A stretch of 64,000 nt of DNA from Rhodothermia bacterium (GTDB lineage Bacteria > Bacteroidota > Rhodothermia > Rhodothermales > JAAAOL01): positions 1 to 64,000 of the forward strand of contig JAUIDY010000006.1 in NCBI GenBank assembly GCA_030428385.1, in the 5' to 3' direction. Under the pieces are notes generated by a model. That model ran no database searches. It saw only the letters and a list, made by a program, of their open reading frames with translations, and had not been told where the DNA came from. The position numbers and the translations under genes are program-made. Below, in pieces: positions 55,509-64,000 of this stretch. The stretch's first letter is position 1. Every line of letters begins with the position of its first letter.

Positions 55509-56345
55509 ATGCTGAACGTCCTGATTGTGGATGATGAAGCCCCCGCCCGCAAGCGGCTCCAAAAAATCCTCACGCCTCACCTTGCGTCCGGGCGTGTTCA
55601 CCTGGTAGGCGAAGCAGGCGATGGCGTGGAAGCCCTCGACCTTCTCAAGACCCAACCGGTAGATGTGGTTTTTCTTGACATCCGCATGCCCGAACTGGAT
55701 GGGTTTGATGTCGTCGAACGAACCGCTCCGACCAACCGCCCCGTCATCATTTTCACCACGGCGTATGATGAATATGCCCTGCGTGCCTTCGAGGCCAATG
55801 CCGTCGATTATCTACTCAAGCCGATCAAAAAGGAACGCCTCGAAGAAGCGATTGCACGGGCCGAGCGGGTACGCAAGTCCCCCGAAACCCGCCAGATCAA
55901 TGAAGAGCGATTAAATAAACTGCTCGATTGGATTGATGCACGGTCCGAAGCCGAAGCCACGCCCCCCGCAGCGCCTTCAGAAAGCCACCTGGAGCAGATC
56001 TCCGTTCCATACCGCGACCGCATCCTGATTGTCCCAACCACCGACCTGATCACGGCTGAAATCAACGAGGGCATTACCCGACTTTTTGTCCTTTCGCACG
56101 ACGACGACCATCCCCGCCACCGGCTGCGCCAACATGTGGTGGGGTACACCCTTGACCAGTTGGAGCAAAATCTCAACCCCAGCCACTTTATGCGGGTGCA
56201 CCGGGCAGCGATTGTTCAACTCTCCCATATCCGAGAGATGATTCCCTGGTTCAGCGGTCGGTATAAACTGGTGCTCACGGGAGACCACGAAGTAATTGCC
56301 AGCCGCGAACGGTCGAAGTTGCTGAAAGAACGCCTGATGCTTTAG
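55509..56345 (+). CDS. LytTR-family response regulator
   Basis: 278 residues. The receiver domain has D8-D9, phosphoacceptor D57 (V-F-L-D-I-R-M-P-E) and K in Y-L-L-K-P-I-K. A short linker is followed by a LytTR DNA-binding domain (about 170-275) with H-F-M-R-V-H-R-A and the R-Y-K-L-V-L-T-G strand. Such regulators bind direct repeats upstream of their targets. It is the partner of the kinase directly upstream. Possible targets are the small secreted protein and SpoIID genes that follow, but no binding repeats were identified. Confidence 0.93.
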   Translation: MLNVLIVDDEAPARKRLQKILTPHLASGRVHLVGEAGDGVEALDLLKTQPVDVVFLDIRMPELDGFDVVERTAPTNRPVIIFTTAYDEYALRAFEANAVDYLLKPIKKERLEEAIARAERVRKSPETRQINEERLNKLLDWIDARSEAEATPPAAPSESHLEQISVPYRDRILIVPTTDLITAEINEGITRLFVLSHDDDHPRHRLRQHVVGYTLDQLEQNLNPSHFMRVHRAAIVQLSHIREMIPWFSGRYKLVLTGDHEVIASRERSKLLKERLML

Positions 56346-56387
56346 AGGCTGACTTTTTCTTTTATAAAGAATCACCGCCGAATTGCC

Positions 56388-56933
56388 ATGAAGACTTTTA
56401 AGGTTGCTTTATTGGTTGTCCCTCTGTTCCTGTGCGTTGCACTTCCTGTCTCAGCAGAACCAGATCCCATGCCCGCGTGGGCCAAGGCAGAGATGCAGCG
56501 CATGGTGGGCACCTGGCTTGCCGACAACAGCGCGTATCAGAGTACCGATGAGCCCATCGATGCTTACGGGATGGAATGGCAGTGGGGCATCGGCGAGCAA
56601 AGCCTGACAGGACGGCTGTATGGCCTGCGGGACGGCGCCGAGATCGGGACGTTCTGGGAGTTTCGCCAGTTCTGGCATCCGGGTGAAAACCAGCTACTGC
56701 TTTACCAATTTGGTGCAAACGGAACCGTTGGTTGGGGGCCCCTGCGCCAAACAGCGGAAAAAGAGAATGAGATGATTCAGACGTTTGTGGGTCCCGATGG
56801 GCATTCATCGCAGGTTGGGCACCGCACCGTGTTTACGAGCGCGGATGAACATGTAGGGAGTTCCTTCACGGTGGACGCGGATGGTACCTGGACTGAGAAT
56901 CGCTCGTACACCTGGCGGCGGGTGCAACAATAA
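56388..56933 (+). CDS. Small secreted protein of unknown function (lipocalin-like)
   Basis: 181 residues with a signal peptide (M-K-T-F-K-V-A-L-L-V-V-P-L-F-L, cut near V-S-A-E-P). The mature part alternates strands with many tryptophans (M-V-G-T-W, G-M-E-W-Q-W-G-I, G-T-F-W-E-F-R-Q-F-W), resembling small lipocalin-like or DUF6265-type beta barrels that often begin with a G-x-W motif. It starts 42 bp after the response-regulator gene on the same strand and may be its co-transcribed output. No enzymatic function can be assigned. Confidence 0.65.
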   Translation: MKTFKVALLVVPLFLCVALPVSAEPDPMPAWAKAEMQRMVGTWLADNSAYQSTDEPIDAYGMEWQWGIGEQSLTGRLYGLRDGAEIGTFWEFRQFWHPGENQLLLYQFGANGTVGWGPLRQTAEKENEMIQTFVGPDGHSSQVGHRTVFTSADEHVGSSFTVDADGTWTENRSYTWRRVQQ

Positions 56934-57112
56934 AAAATGCACGGCGGCTTCTCCTGTACTTTTCACAATAGAACGACTTGTGCGCTTTGCACACATTTGA
57001 CAGCCTCTCCTCTGGTTGATTATACTTAAGGGTGGCGTTGCTGCCATCTTTTCCTCACTCGCATACCCGTTCCACTCTCCGCAACCCGACCTCATCGTCC
57101 GGTAGCTGTCTT

Positions 57113-58498
57113 ATGCGAGTTCTTGATCTACGTTTTACAGGCATCCTGGTCTGTTTACTGCTCCTCTCCATGCCATCGTTGGCCGACGAGCCGATGGTAC
57201 GGGTACGACTGTTGGAGCAATACCAGCCGCAAACGGTGGTGCTTTCTAGCCACGAGGGACGCCTTGCCGTGTATGCCGGGACCGCATCCCAGCCCATTGA
57301 CCACCTCTCTCCCGGTACCGAAGCCACCATTACCCGGCGCGACAATGAAGTGAGGGTGGAATATGGCGAATTGGCCTTCTTTGCGATGAACGTGCGCATC
57401 CTCCCGGAACAGGGCGCGACCATGCAACTCACGCGTGGGAGCAACAGCGACACCGAACCCCGGCTTTATGAAGGAGAGCTGCGCCTCTCTGCCGACACCG
57501 ACGCGGTGAAGATCGTTAATCATGTGCCGTTAGAATCCTATGTCGCCGCCGTCATCACCCGGGAATACGGGTTTAATGACCTGGAAGGCAACAAAGCCAT
57601 GGCCGTGCTGGCCCGAACGTATGCGCTGCATCACCGCGCACCTTCTGCTGACTACGACCTGGGCGACTACATCGGCTCGCAGGTATACAAAGGAGTGAGT
57701 TCCCTCAACCCTGTGGCGGTCGAAGCCACCCACCAGACCGTGGGCGAAATCCTGCTCTATGGCGACCAGCCGGTTGACGCCGTGTATTTTGCCTCCAGCG
57801 GTGGCCATACGGCCAGCAACGCCACCGTCTGGGCCAGCCGTTCGCTTCCTTACCTGCAGGCGAAGCATGATCCGTTCGATGCCATTTCTCCTTATCAGGA
57901 ATGGAGGACAACCATCCCGCGCACGCCTTTGCTCCGCCTGCTTAGCCAACGGTACAACACCAACGTGACGGGTTTCTTTTTGGGCGACCGAAGCAGCGAC
58001 GGGCGGGTGCAATACATCAAGCTACGTGCTCCCCGCGAGCCTCAGATCCTCAGCAATGAATTCCGGCTGTTGGTAAACCAGCACTTCGGCGAGCAGACGC
58101 TAAAAAGCACCTTCATCAGCGATGCCCGGCGAGACGGCGACGTGTATATCCTCGAAGGAAAAGGCTACGGGCATGGCGTGGGGTTGAGTCAGTGGGGGGC
58201 CCATGCCATGGCCGAGCAAGGCTATGCCTACCGCGACATCCTGGGTTATTACTACGAGGGTACGGCGCTGAGCACCACCGGGGCCCTGCCCGAACCGACG
58301 GTGTTATTTGCCGAGGCCGACGTTAACAACCCACCCCCAACGCCCCGAGAAACACCAACACGCCGCACGGTTGATACACCGGAAGGAACGGCGAGCGAGG
58401 ATCCCGTTCGGGTGGACACGCGTCCAAGCGCACCGCCGATGCACTGGTCGGCCCCGCGCTCGCGTCCCCCCCAACCCAAACGCCGTATCGGGTGGTAA
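57113..58498 (+). CDS. SpoIID/LytB-domain protein (peptidoglycan lytic transglycosylase-like)
   Basis: 461 residues from ATG 57113. A signal peptide ends near S-L-A-D-E. The SpoIID domain (about 125-390) shows V-P-L-E-S-Y-V-A-A-V-I-T-R-E (with the expected catalytic glutamate), A-V-L-A-R-T-Y-A-L, Y-F-A-S-S-G-G-H-T and G-Y-G-H-G-V-G-L-S-Q-W-G-A. In sporulating Firmicutes SpoIID cuts glycan strands during engulfment; related proteins in Gram-negative phyla are thought to trim peptidoglycan or enhance amidases. The last about 60 residues are proline/arginine-rich and variable. Its stop overlaps the TonB-receptor start by 7 bp. Confidence 0.88.
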   Translation: MRVLDLRFTGILVCLLLLSMPSLADEPMVRVRLLEQYQPQTVVLSSHEGRLAVYAGTASQPIDHLSPGTEATITRRDNEVRVEYGELAFFAMNVRILPEQGATMQLTRGSNSDTEPRLYEGELRLSADTDAVKIVNHVPLESYVAAVITREYGFNDLEGNKAMAVLARTYALHHRAPSADYDLGDYIGSQVYKGVSSLNPVAVEATHQTVGEILLYGDQPVDAVYFASSGGHTASNATVWASRSLPYLQAKHDPFDAISPYQEWRTTIPRTPLLRLLSQRYNTNVTGFFLGDRSSDGRVQYIKLRAPREPQILSNEFRLLVNQHFGEQTLKSTFISDARRDGDVYILEGKGYGHGVGLSQWGAHAMAEQGYAYRDILGYYYEGTALSTTGALPEPTVLFAEADVNNPPPTPRETPTRRTVDTPEGTASEDPVRVDTRPSAPPMHWSAPRSRPPQPKRRIGW

Positions 58499-60510
58499 CA
58501 CTCCCTCGCTCTCTCGCCCTGCTGGTCCTCAGCCTCCTCGTCACTCCCTCCTCCATCTACGGCCAACAATCCGACACGCTTGAGGTCGATCTCCCGGAGA
58601 TTCAGATTCAGGCAACGCGCGGCACCAACAGCGAAGCGTCGGCTCCTTTTGCCGTCGCCGTGCTTAAACGGGATGCAGCGACCCAGGCCACGGAAGCGCC
58701 CATCGCGGTTGCGAACTTATTGAATCAGCTACCGGGTGTGTGGGCATCCGACCGCACTCATTTTGCATCGGGTGAGCGGCTGGTGGTGCGTGGCATGGGC
58801 TGGCGCTCGCCCTTTGGGGTACGCGGTGTGCAAACGGTGCTAGACGGCGTCCCCCTCACCCTGCCCGACGGACAGGCCGTCCTCGACATTGTCGATCCTG
58901 CGCTCGTCCAGCAGGTCGAGGTCATCCGTGGTCCCAATGCCCTCTTCTGGGGCAACGCCAGCGGAGGCGTGGTCTTTTTCTCTACAGAACCTCCTGCCGA
59001 AGCCACCCGCCTCCGATTAACCGGTGCCATGGGCCAGTATGGCTTACGCCGTTTTTCCGGCGCCGCGACCTACGCTTCCGGTCAGAAAAAGTGGGCATTG
59101 GGTGCAGGACATGCAGCGCTCGATGGCTACCGAGATCACAGCGACGGGAGCCGTACCTATGCCACCCTGCACGGCCAACACCCACTCAGTTCCAACACGA
59201 CCCTGCGTGTCAACGGAGCTTTTGGATATCAGGATGTGGCCCACCCCGGTGCGCTGACCCAAGAACAGCTTTCGGAAAACCCACAAGCCGCCGATGCACG
59301 CAACGTAACAAACCAGGCTGGCAAAGAAAGCACCCACCTTGTGGGAGGCCTCACGCTGGAGCACCAATGGGGCAATGGGACGCTGAGCGAAACGGTGTAC
59401 GGCCAACTGCGTGACTTAAACAATCCGCTCTCCTTTGCCTTTATCGACTTGGATCGCTGGGTAGGTGGCGCACGGGTGCAATATCAACACCGGGCTCCGT
59501 GGGGACGTTGGAACGTTGGCATCGATGCTGCCCGCCAGCACGACGAGCGCAAAAACTTTAACACCGTGGAAGGTGAACCCGGCGATGAGACCTCACTCTC
59601 GCAGATTGAAACGGTGGACGCACTAGCCGCCTTTGGCCTGCTGACCGTGCCGCTGGCAACTGGTTTCGAGGTGTCGGCGGGTGTACGGGGAGATCGGCTG
59701 CGTTTTGGACTGGATGACCAGTTACTCGGTGATGGTGACCAAACAGGCGAACGCAACTTCACCGCCCTGAGTCCCTCGGTAGGTGCCATGTACCGGCATT
59801 CATCCATCGTCTTTTTTGCCAATGCCAGCACCGCCTTCGAGACGCCAACGACTACGGAGTTGGTAAACAGCCCCGATGGCAGCACGGGCTTCAACCCGGA
59901 ACTCGATCCCCAACGTACCCTGGGGCTTGAGGTTGGAGCGCGAGGTGCGCTTGCCACGGCTCCGTTTTTCTTCGACGTGGCTCTCTTTCATTTAAATGTG
60001 CGGGATCGGCTGGTGCCCTTCGAAGATGAATCGGGACGCGCGTTTTTCCGCAACACCGGACGCAACACCCATCAAGGCATTGAACTCGCGTTCGAGTGGG
60101 CTCCGACGCCCACCATGAACCTGCACACCAGCTATACGGGGAGCAAGCTGGCGTTCAAAGACGAAACCCTGGACGGCAAGGAAGTCCCGGGCGTGCCGAG
60201 CCACCGATTGGCAGCCCAGTTGGCCGTGCACACCTCGCACTTTTGGCTCCGCCCCACTGCCGAAGCCGTGAGCGCGTACTTTACGAATGAAGCCAACACC
60301 GCCGAAAACGAAGGCTACGTCGTGCTCCATCTTCGGGGCGGCCCCGCCCCCCTCTCGTTCAGCGACACCAAGCTCCATCTTTTTGCGGGCCTCAACAATG
60401 TGCTCGACACCTCCTATAACGGCTCGGTGGTCATCAACGCCTTTGGCGGTCGCTACTATGAACCGGCACCGGGCCGGACGTGGGAGTTCGGTATCTCGCT
60501 TACTCGGTAG
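58492..60510 (+). CDS. TonB-dependent outer-membrane receptor
   Basis: 672 residues from GTG 58492, overlapping the SpoIID stop by 7 bp. A signal peptide ends near I-Y-G-Q-Q. The plug (about residues 35-165) has L-P-E-I-Q-I-Q-A-T-R, L-L-N-Q-L-P-G-V, L-V-V-R-G-M-G and V-E-V-I-R-G-P-N-A-L-F-W-G. The rest is a beta barrel ending T-W-E-F-G-I-S-L-T-R. No carboxypeptidase-like SusC extension is present, so it is a classical metal/cofactor receptor rather than a SusC type. The cargo is unknown. Confidence 0.92.
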   Translation: MVTLPRSLALLVLSLLVTPSSIYGQQSDTLEVDLPEIQIQATRGTNSEASAPFAVAVLKRDAATQATEAPIAVANLLNQLPGVWASDRTHFASGERLVVRGMGWRSPFGVRGVQTVLDGVPLTLPDGQAVLDIVDPALVQQVEVIRGPNALFWGNASGGVVFFSTEPPAEATRLRLTGAMGQYGLRRFSGAATYASGQKKWALGAGHAALDGYRDHSDGSRTYATLHGQHPLSSNTTLRVNGAFGYQDVAHPGALTQEQLSENPQAADARNVTNQAGKESTHLVGGLTLEHQWGNGTLSETVYGQLRDLNNPLSFAFIDLDRWVGGARVQYQHRAPWGRWNVGIDAARQHDERKNFNTVEGEPGDETSLSQIETVDALAAFGLLTVPLATGFEVSAGVRGDRLRFGLDDQLLGDGDQTGERNFTALSPSVGAMYRHSSIVFFANASTAFETPTTTELVNSPDGSTGFNPELDPQRTLGLEVGARGALATAPFFFDVALFHLNVRDRLVPFEDESGRAFFRNTGRNTHQGIELAFEWAPTPTMNLHTSYTGSKLAFKDETLDGKEVPGVPSHRLAAQLAVHTSHFWLRPTAEAVSAYFTNEANTAENEGYVVLHLRGGPAPLSFSDTKLHLFAGLNNVLDTSYNGSVVINAFGGRYYEPAPGRTWEFGISLTR

Positions 60511-60731
60511 GCCCTTCGGTGTAATTGGGACACTTTTTTTCTGACCAGGGCAACGCATCTCTTCCTGACTTGTCCTGTGAACAAGCGATGTGCCTGTAAC
60601 TCTTTCAGGCACCCTTCCGTCTTGTGGGTATTCGCCGTTGGCCCACCCGGCACCCGCAACCCTGTGATGGTGCGCCCGTAGCCCGCCGCCACTCACCTCG
60701 CCACACCCTTTTTAAGCGACCGATTCTTCCC

Positions 60732-61784
60732 ATGCGGATTTTTTCCTCCTTATTCACGCTGTGCGCACTGTTGATGTTTGGCTTCACGCAAAGCGGATGC
60801 AGCAGTGACGCGCAATCCAAAGAACCCGACGCCGAAGAGATCGTCCCGGCAGTGCCTGTGGAAGCTGCCTCGGTAGCAACGGGCACGATTGCCGCCTACT
60901 TTACCGGCACCGCCTCGCTCGAAGCGGAAGACGAAGCCATGGTGGTGGCCCGCGCAGGCGGGGTGGTCGAGCGCATCTTCGTGGAAGAAGGCGACTATGT
61001 GCAACAAGGCCAGACGTTGGCGCAGCTTGACGGGGCCCGGCTGAAGCTGGAACTCGACCGGGCAGAGATGGAAATGGCCCAACAGCAGCGCATCTATGAG
61101 CGCAACGAGGAACTGCACGCCAAGCAACTCATCAGCGAAGAAGAATACGAGCGGGTGAAATCGGCGTATGAAACCCAGCAGGCCGCCCGAGACATGGCGC
61201 AGTTGGATTTGGAGTACACGACCATCCGCGCACCGTTTACAGGGGTCGTCTCCGAGCGGATGATCAAGGTGGGCAACATGGTCGCTACGCATGAACCTGC
61301 CTTCCGCCTCACGGACTTCGACCCCCTCCTGGCGGTGATGCATGTACCCGAACGCGAACTCAACAAGTTGAGCAAAGGCCAAACCGCCCAACTCCGCCTG
61401 GATGCCCTTCCCGGACAACTATTTACCGGACATATTGAGCGAATCAGCCCCGTGGTGGATCCCACAACCGGGACGTTTAAGGTAACCGTGGAAGTCCGCG
61501 ACCGCTCCGGAAACCTCAAACCCGGCATGTTTGGCCGCATTCGCATTGTGTACGACACCCGCAACGAAACCCTGCTGGTGCCCAAAGCCGCCGTTGACGC
61601 CGAAGACGATGAAGCTGCCGTCTACATTGTGCGCGACAGCATGGCGTTCCGTCAGATTGTGGAAACGGGCTACGAGGATGACCAGCACATCGAGATCCTT
61701 ACGGGCGTTACCGATGGGGATGTGGTTGTCACGACAGGCCAGAGCAGCCTCCGCGACAGTTCGAAAGTAGACGTGATTAATTGA
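60732..61784 (+). CDS. RND efflux periplasmic adaptor (membrane fusion protein)
   Basis: 350 residues from ATG 60732; the frame is open to 60624, but the ATG gives a lipoprotein signal (F-T-Q-S-G-C). The lipoyl-type halves flank a helical hairpin (about residues 95-160), with V-E-E-G-D-Y-V-Q-Q-G-Q-T-L-A-Q-L-D and T-T-I-R-A-P-F-T-G-V-V. The beta-barrel part has I-S-P-V-V-D-P-T-T-G-T-F-K-V. It links the inner-membrane pump encoded next (99 bp on) to an outer-membrane channel. Substrates may be drugs, lipids or metals. The outer-membrane channel gene is not in view. Confidence 0.92.
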   Translation: MRIFSSLFTLCALLMFGFTQSGCSSDAQSKEPDAEEIVPAVPVEAASVATGTIAAYFTGTASLEAEDEAMVVARAGGVVERIFVEEGDYVQQGQTLAQLDGARLKLELDRAEMEMAQQQRIYERNEELHAKQLISEEEYERVKSAYETQQAARDMAQLDLEYTTIRAPFTGVVSERMIKVGNMVATHEPAFRLTDFDPLLAVMHVPERELNKLSKGQTAQLRLDALPGQLFTGHIERISPVVDPTTGTFKVTVEVRDRSGNLKPGMFGRIRIVYDTRNETLLVPKAAVDAEDDEAAVYIVRDSMAFRQIVETGYEDDQHIEILTGVTDGDVVVTTGQSSLRDSSKVDVIN

Positions 61785-61883
61785 AGGAAGCGAGATGTGG
61801 TTTGAGGGGTGAATGGGCGTGAAACGTGTCTTTTCTCCTTCAAGATATTTCGCTGATAGCCAATAGCTGAAAGCCGACAACTC

Positions 61884-64000
61884 ATGAAATTAGTTGCTCT
61901 TTCCACCCGGCGGCGCGTGACGATTGCCATGTTCACCCTGGCCGTGGTGCTGTTCGGGGCGGTGTCGCTGGGGCGGCTGAAGGTGAACCTCCTCCCCGAC
62001 CTGAGCTACCCGACGCTCACCGTCCGCACGGAGTACGAAGGCGCGGCACCCATCGAGATCGAGAACCTGATCACGAAGCCGATTGAAGAGGCGCTCGGTG
62101 CAGTAAAAAACGTCAAGGAAGTCCGATCCATTTCACGGACAGGCCAAAGCGACGTGGTGCTGGAGTTTGAGTGGGGCACCAACATGGATTATGCCGGGCT
62201 CGACGTCCGGGAGAAGCTCGACGCCCTCCTGCTCCCGCTCCAGTCCGAACGCCCGATCTTGCTCCGTTTTGACCCGTCGCTGGACCCGATCATGCGGTTC
62301 GGGCTGGCCCTGAGAAGCGACACCGACGAGGCCCTGCGTGCGGACGCCGAAGGCGAAACCCCCGTTCAGTCCACCCGCTTGTCGGCAGCCGATGGCTCGC
62401 TCAATGAGGACGGGCTGAAATACCTGCGGCGTTATGCCGACGAGTCGCTCAAAAAAGACCTCGAGTCGGCGCTGGGTGTGGCAGCGGTGAAAATCAGTGG
62501 CGGGCTGGAAGACGAAGTGCAGGTGTTCATCGACCCGCAAAAACTGTCGCAGCTAAACTTGCCCGTCGAGCGCATCGTGCAGGTGCTGAACGCCGAAAAT
62601 GTGAACCTGTCGGGCGGACGGCTCGAAGAAGGGACCCAGCAATACCTCGTACGCACCGTTAACCAGTTTCAGTCCGTCTCCGAGATTGGAAATGTAATTG
62701 TTGTGCAGCGCCCCGGAACGCCCATTTACATGCGCGACGTGGCCGACATCCGGCTGGGCTACCGCGAGCGCGAGGCGATCACGCGCATCAATGGCACCGA
62801 GGCGGTCGAGATCGCCGTCTACAAAGAAGGTGATGCCAACACCGTCGCCGTGGCGAAGGCCGTACAAAGCCGGCTGAGCCAGATCCGTCGCATCATGCCG
62901 GAGGACATTGAGGTGGTTCCGGTGTACGACCAATCAACATTTATCTCCCAAGCCGTGGGCGAAGTCATCAAAAACGGCATCATCGGGGGCATCCTCGCCA
63001 TCATCATCCTGTACCTGTTCCTTCGGCATTTCGGCACCACGGTCATCATTTCCCTGTCGATTCCGGTCTCCATCATCGCCACGTTTTCGCTGATGTTCGG
63101 GTTCGACCTGACGATGAACATTATGTCGCTCGGCGGGCTGGCGCTGGGCATCGGGCTGTTGCTCGACAACTCGATTGTGGTGCTCGAAAACATCGCCCGG
63201 CATCGAGAGATGGGCAAGTCGGCACTGCAAGCCGCCACCGATGGCGCGAGCGAAGTCGGGCGGGCGGTGGTCGCCTCCACGCTGACGACCGTTGCGGTGT
63301 TTTTCCCGCTCGTTTTTGTGCAGGGCATCGCCGGTCAGCTTTTCCGCGACCAGGCGCTGACCGTCACGTTTTCACTCCTCGCCTCCCTCCTTGTCGCCCT
63401 TACGCTGATCCCGATGCTGGCGTCTTTTGGAGAGAAACGGGCACAGGACTTCAAAGAAGAAACCGACCCACCCACCCCGCCCAAGACCAAAGTGGGCGGC
63501 TGGATTCGTATCGGACGCGTGTTTGTTTTCACCACCATTCCACAATACATCGCGTGGGCCGTTGTCAAGGCGGCCAAGGGTATTGGGCAAGGCGCACATT
63601 GGGTCTTGCGCCCCATCGTCGGCGGCTTCAATAAAGGCTATGAAGCCATCGAGAAGCGATACCCGGCATTGATTGACCAAGCCTTGCACCGAAAAGGGTT
63701 GGTGCTCGGCACCTCGTTTCTACTCTTTGCGCTGACGATGTTGCTCGTCCCCACCCTCGGTGTCGAACTCATCCCGCAGCTTTCGCAGAGCGAGATGACG
63801 CTGGAATTCCGCATGCCGCCCGGCACGCCGCTCGAACAGACCGACGCCTCGCTGGCCCGCGTGCAGCGGGCCGCCGCCACGCTCGGCGAGGTACACACCA
63901 CATTTTCGGTGGCGGGCTCGGGCAACCGCATGGATGCCAACCCGGAAGAAGGCGGTGAAAACTGGGGCGAATTGCACATAGCGATGACGCCCGGCAGCGC
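61884..64000 (+). CDS. RND-family efflux pump (AcrB-like), 3' end beyond the window
   Basis: About 705 residues of a pump expected to exceed 1000; the right edge cuts it. The first membrane helix (F-T-L-A-V-V-L-F-G) and porter segment (L-L-P-D-L-S-Y-P-T-L-T-V) are typical, as are G-G-L-A-L-G-I-G-L-L-L-D-N-S-I-V-V-L-E-N in TM4 and the V-A-V-F-F-P-L-V-F region. The lysine/proline-rich stretch after TM6 (near 63420-63650) is longer than in AcrB. The sequence around L-L-L-D-N-S suggests a drug/lipid (HAE-type) rather than a heavy-metal pump. It pairs with the adaptor upstream. Confidence 0.93.
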   Translation, partial: MKLVALSTRRRVTIAMFTLAVVLFGAVSLGRLKVNLLPDLSYPTLTVRTEYEGAAPIEIENLITKPIEEALGAVKNVKEVRSISRTGQSDVVLEFEWGTNMDYAGLDVREKLDALLLPLQSERPILLRFDPSLDPIMRFGLALRSDTDEALRADAEGETPVQSTRLSAADGSLNEDGLKYLRRYADESLKKDLESALGVAAVKISGGLEDEVQVFIDPQKLSQLNLPVERIVQVLNAENVNLSGGRLEEGTQQYLVRTVNQFQSVSEIGNVIVVQRPGTPIYMRDVADIRLGYREREAITRINGTEAVEIAVYKEGDANTVAVAKAVQSRLSQIRRIMPEDIEVVPVYDQSTFISQAVGEVIKNGIIGGILAIIILYLFLRHFGTTVIISLSIPVSIIATFSLMFGFDLTMNIMSLGGLALGIGLLLDNSIVVLENIARHREMGKSALQAATDGASEVGRAVVASTLTTVAVFFPLVFVQGIAGQLFRDQALTVTFSLLASLLVALTLIPMLASFGEKRAQDFKEETDPPTPPKTKVGGWIRIGRVFVFTTIPQYIAWAVVKAAKGIGQGAHWVLRPIVGGFNKGYEAIEKRYPALIDQALHRKGLVLGTSFLLFALTMLLVPTLGVELIPQLSQSEMTLEFRMPPGTPLEQTDASLARVQRAAATLGEVHTTFSVAGSGNRMDANPEEGGENWGELHIAMTPGS

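Noticed and set aside
57113-58498. Evidence for sporulation (SpoIID here, SpoIIE/SpoIIAA/SpoIIAB-like genes at 30810-32748)
   Set aside because: These domains are widespread in non-sporulating Gram-negative bacteria, and no true sporulation gene is present.

Overview
This window looks like a chromosome segment of an aerobic, Gram-negative, moderately GC-rich bacterium of the Bacteroidota/Rhodothermota group, most likely a Rhodothermales relative. The reasons are an LptC/OstA-like LPS-export pair, a secreted protein ending in a type IX secretion (Por) sorting-like domain, TonB receptor and RND efflux genes, a complete-looking menaquinone operon, and start codons that almost never have a Shine-Dalgarno sequence. 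This taxonomic call is an inference from gene content. I see no tRNA or rRNA gene, CRISPR array, prophage or insertion sequence.

Layout. 1-574: 5' part of a GH20 hexosaminidase lipoprotein, cut by the window edge. 752-4008 (minus): ergothioneine genes egtB and egtD behind an atypical SDR gene. 4139-6150 (plus): two bacterial PH-domain membrane proteins, overlapping a convergent YaaW-family gene by 40 bp. 7128-14515: alpha-glucan block with malQ, glgX, glgE and maltokinase. 14520-18350 (minus): lptB, DAHP synthase and glmS. 18484-27201 (plus): an ECF-like sigma factor with two region-4-like segments, a zinc-finger anti-sigma factor, a TPR-CHAT protease-like lipoprotein and a 1413-residue secreted beta-helix protein; this is the most unusual locus here. 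27210-30676 (minus): a small membrane protein, OstA-like/LptA, LptC and a B3/4-domain protein.

30810-32748 (plus): a partner-switching signalling set (STAS antagonist, RsbW-like kinase, response regulator-PP2C phosphatase). 32745-41666 (minus): a tightly coupled menaquinone operon (histidine phosphatase-menF-menD-menH-menB-menA-menC-menE) in which most neighbours overlap by 1-8 bp. 41675-43950 (minus): a membrane protein, a DUF4230-like protein and a PAP2 phosphatase. 44041-47737 (minus): recA, cinA, pyrE and pgsA. 48074-49978: dnaK with a strong terminator. 50246-52642: a GT-C type glycosyltransferase and tatD. 52932-56345: a LytS-type sensor kinase with a LytTR response regulator. 56388-58498: a small secreted protein and a SpoIID-like peptidoglycan enzyme. 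58492-64000: a TonB receptor, then an RND efflux pair whose pump gene runs off the right edge.

How the parts fit together. The glucan genes can take maltose 1-phosphate into glycogen-like polymer (maltokinase, GlgE) and break it down (GlgX, MalQ). glmS, lptB, lptC, the OstA-like gene and the RND/TonB genes serve the envelope. The men operon supplies respiratory quinone. The two regulatory islands (sigma/anti-sigma/CHAT and STAS/RsbW/RsbU) are candidate stress or envelope switches whose targets cannot be read from this window.
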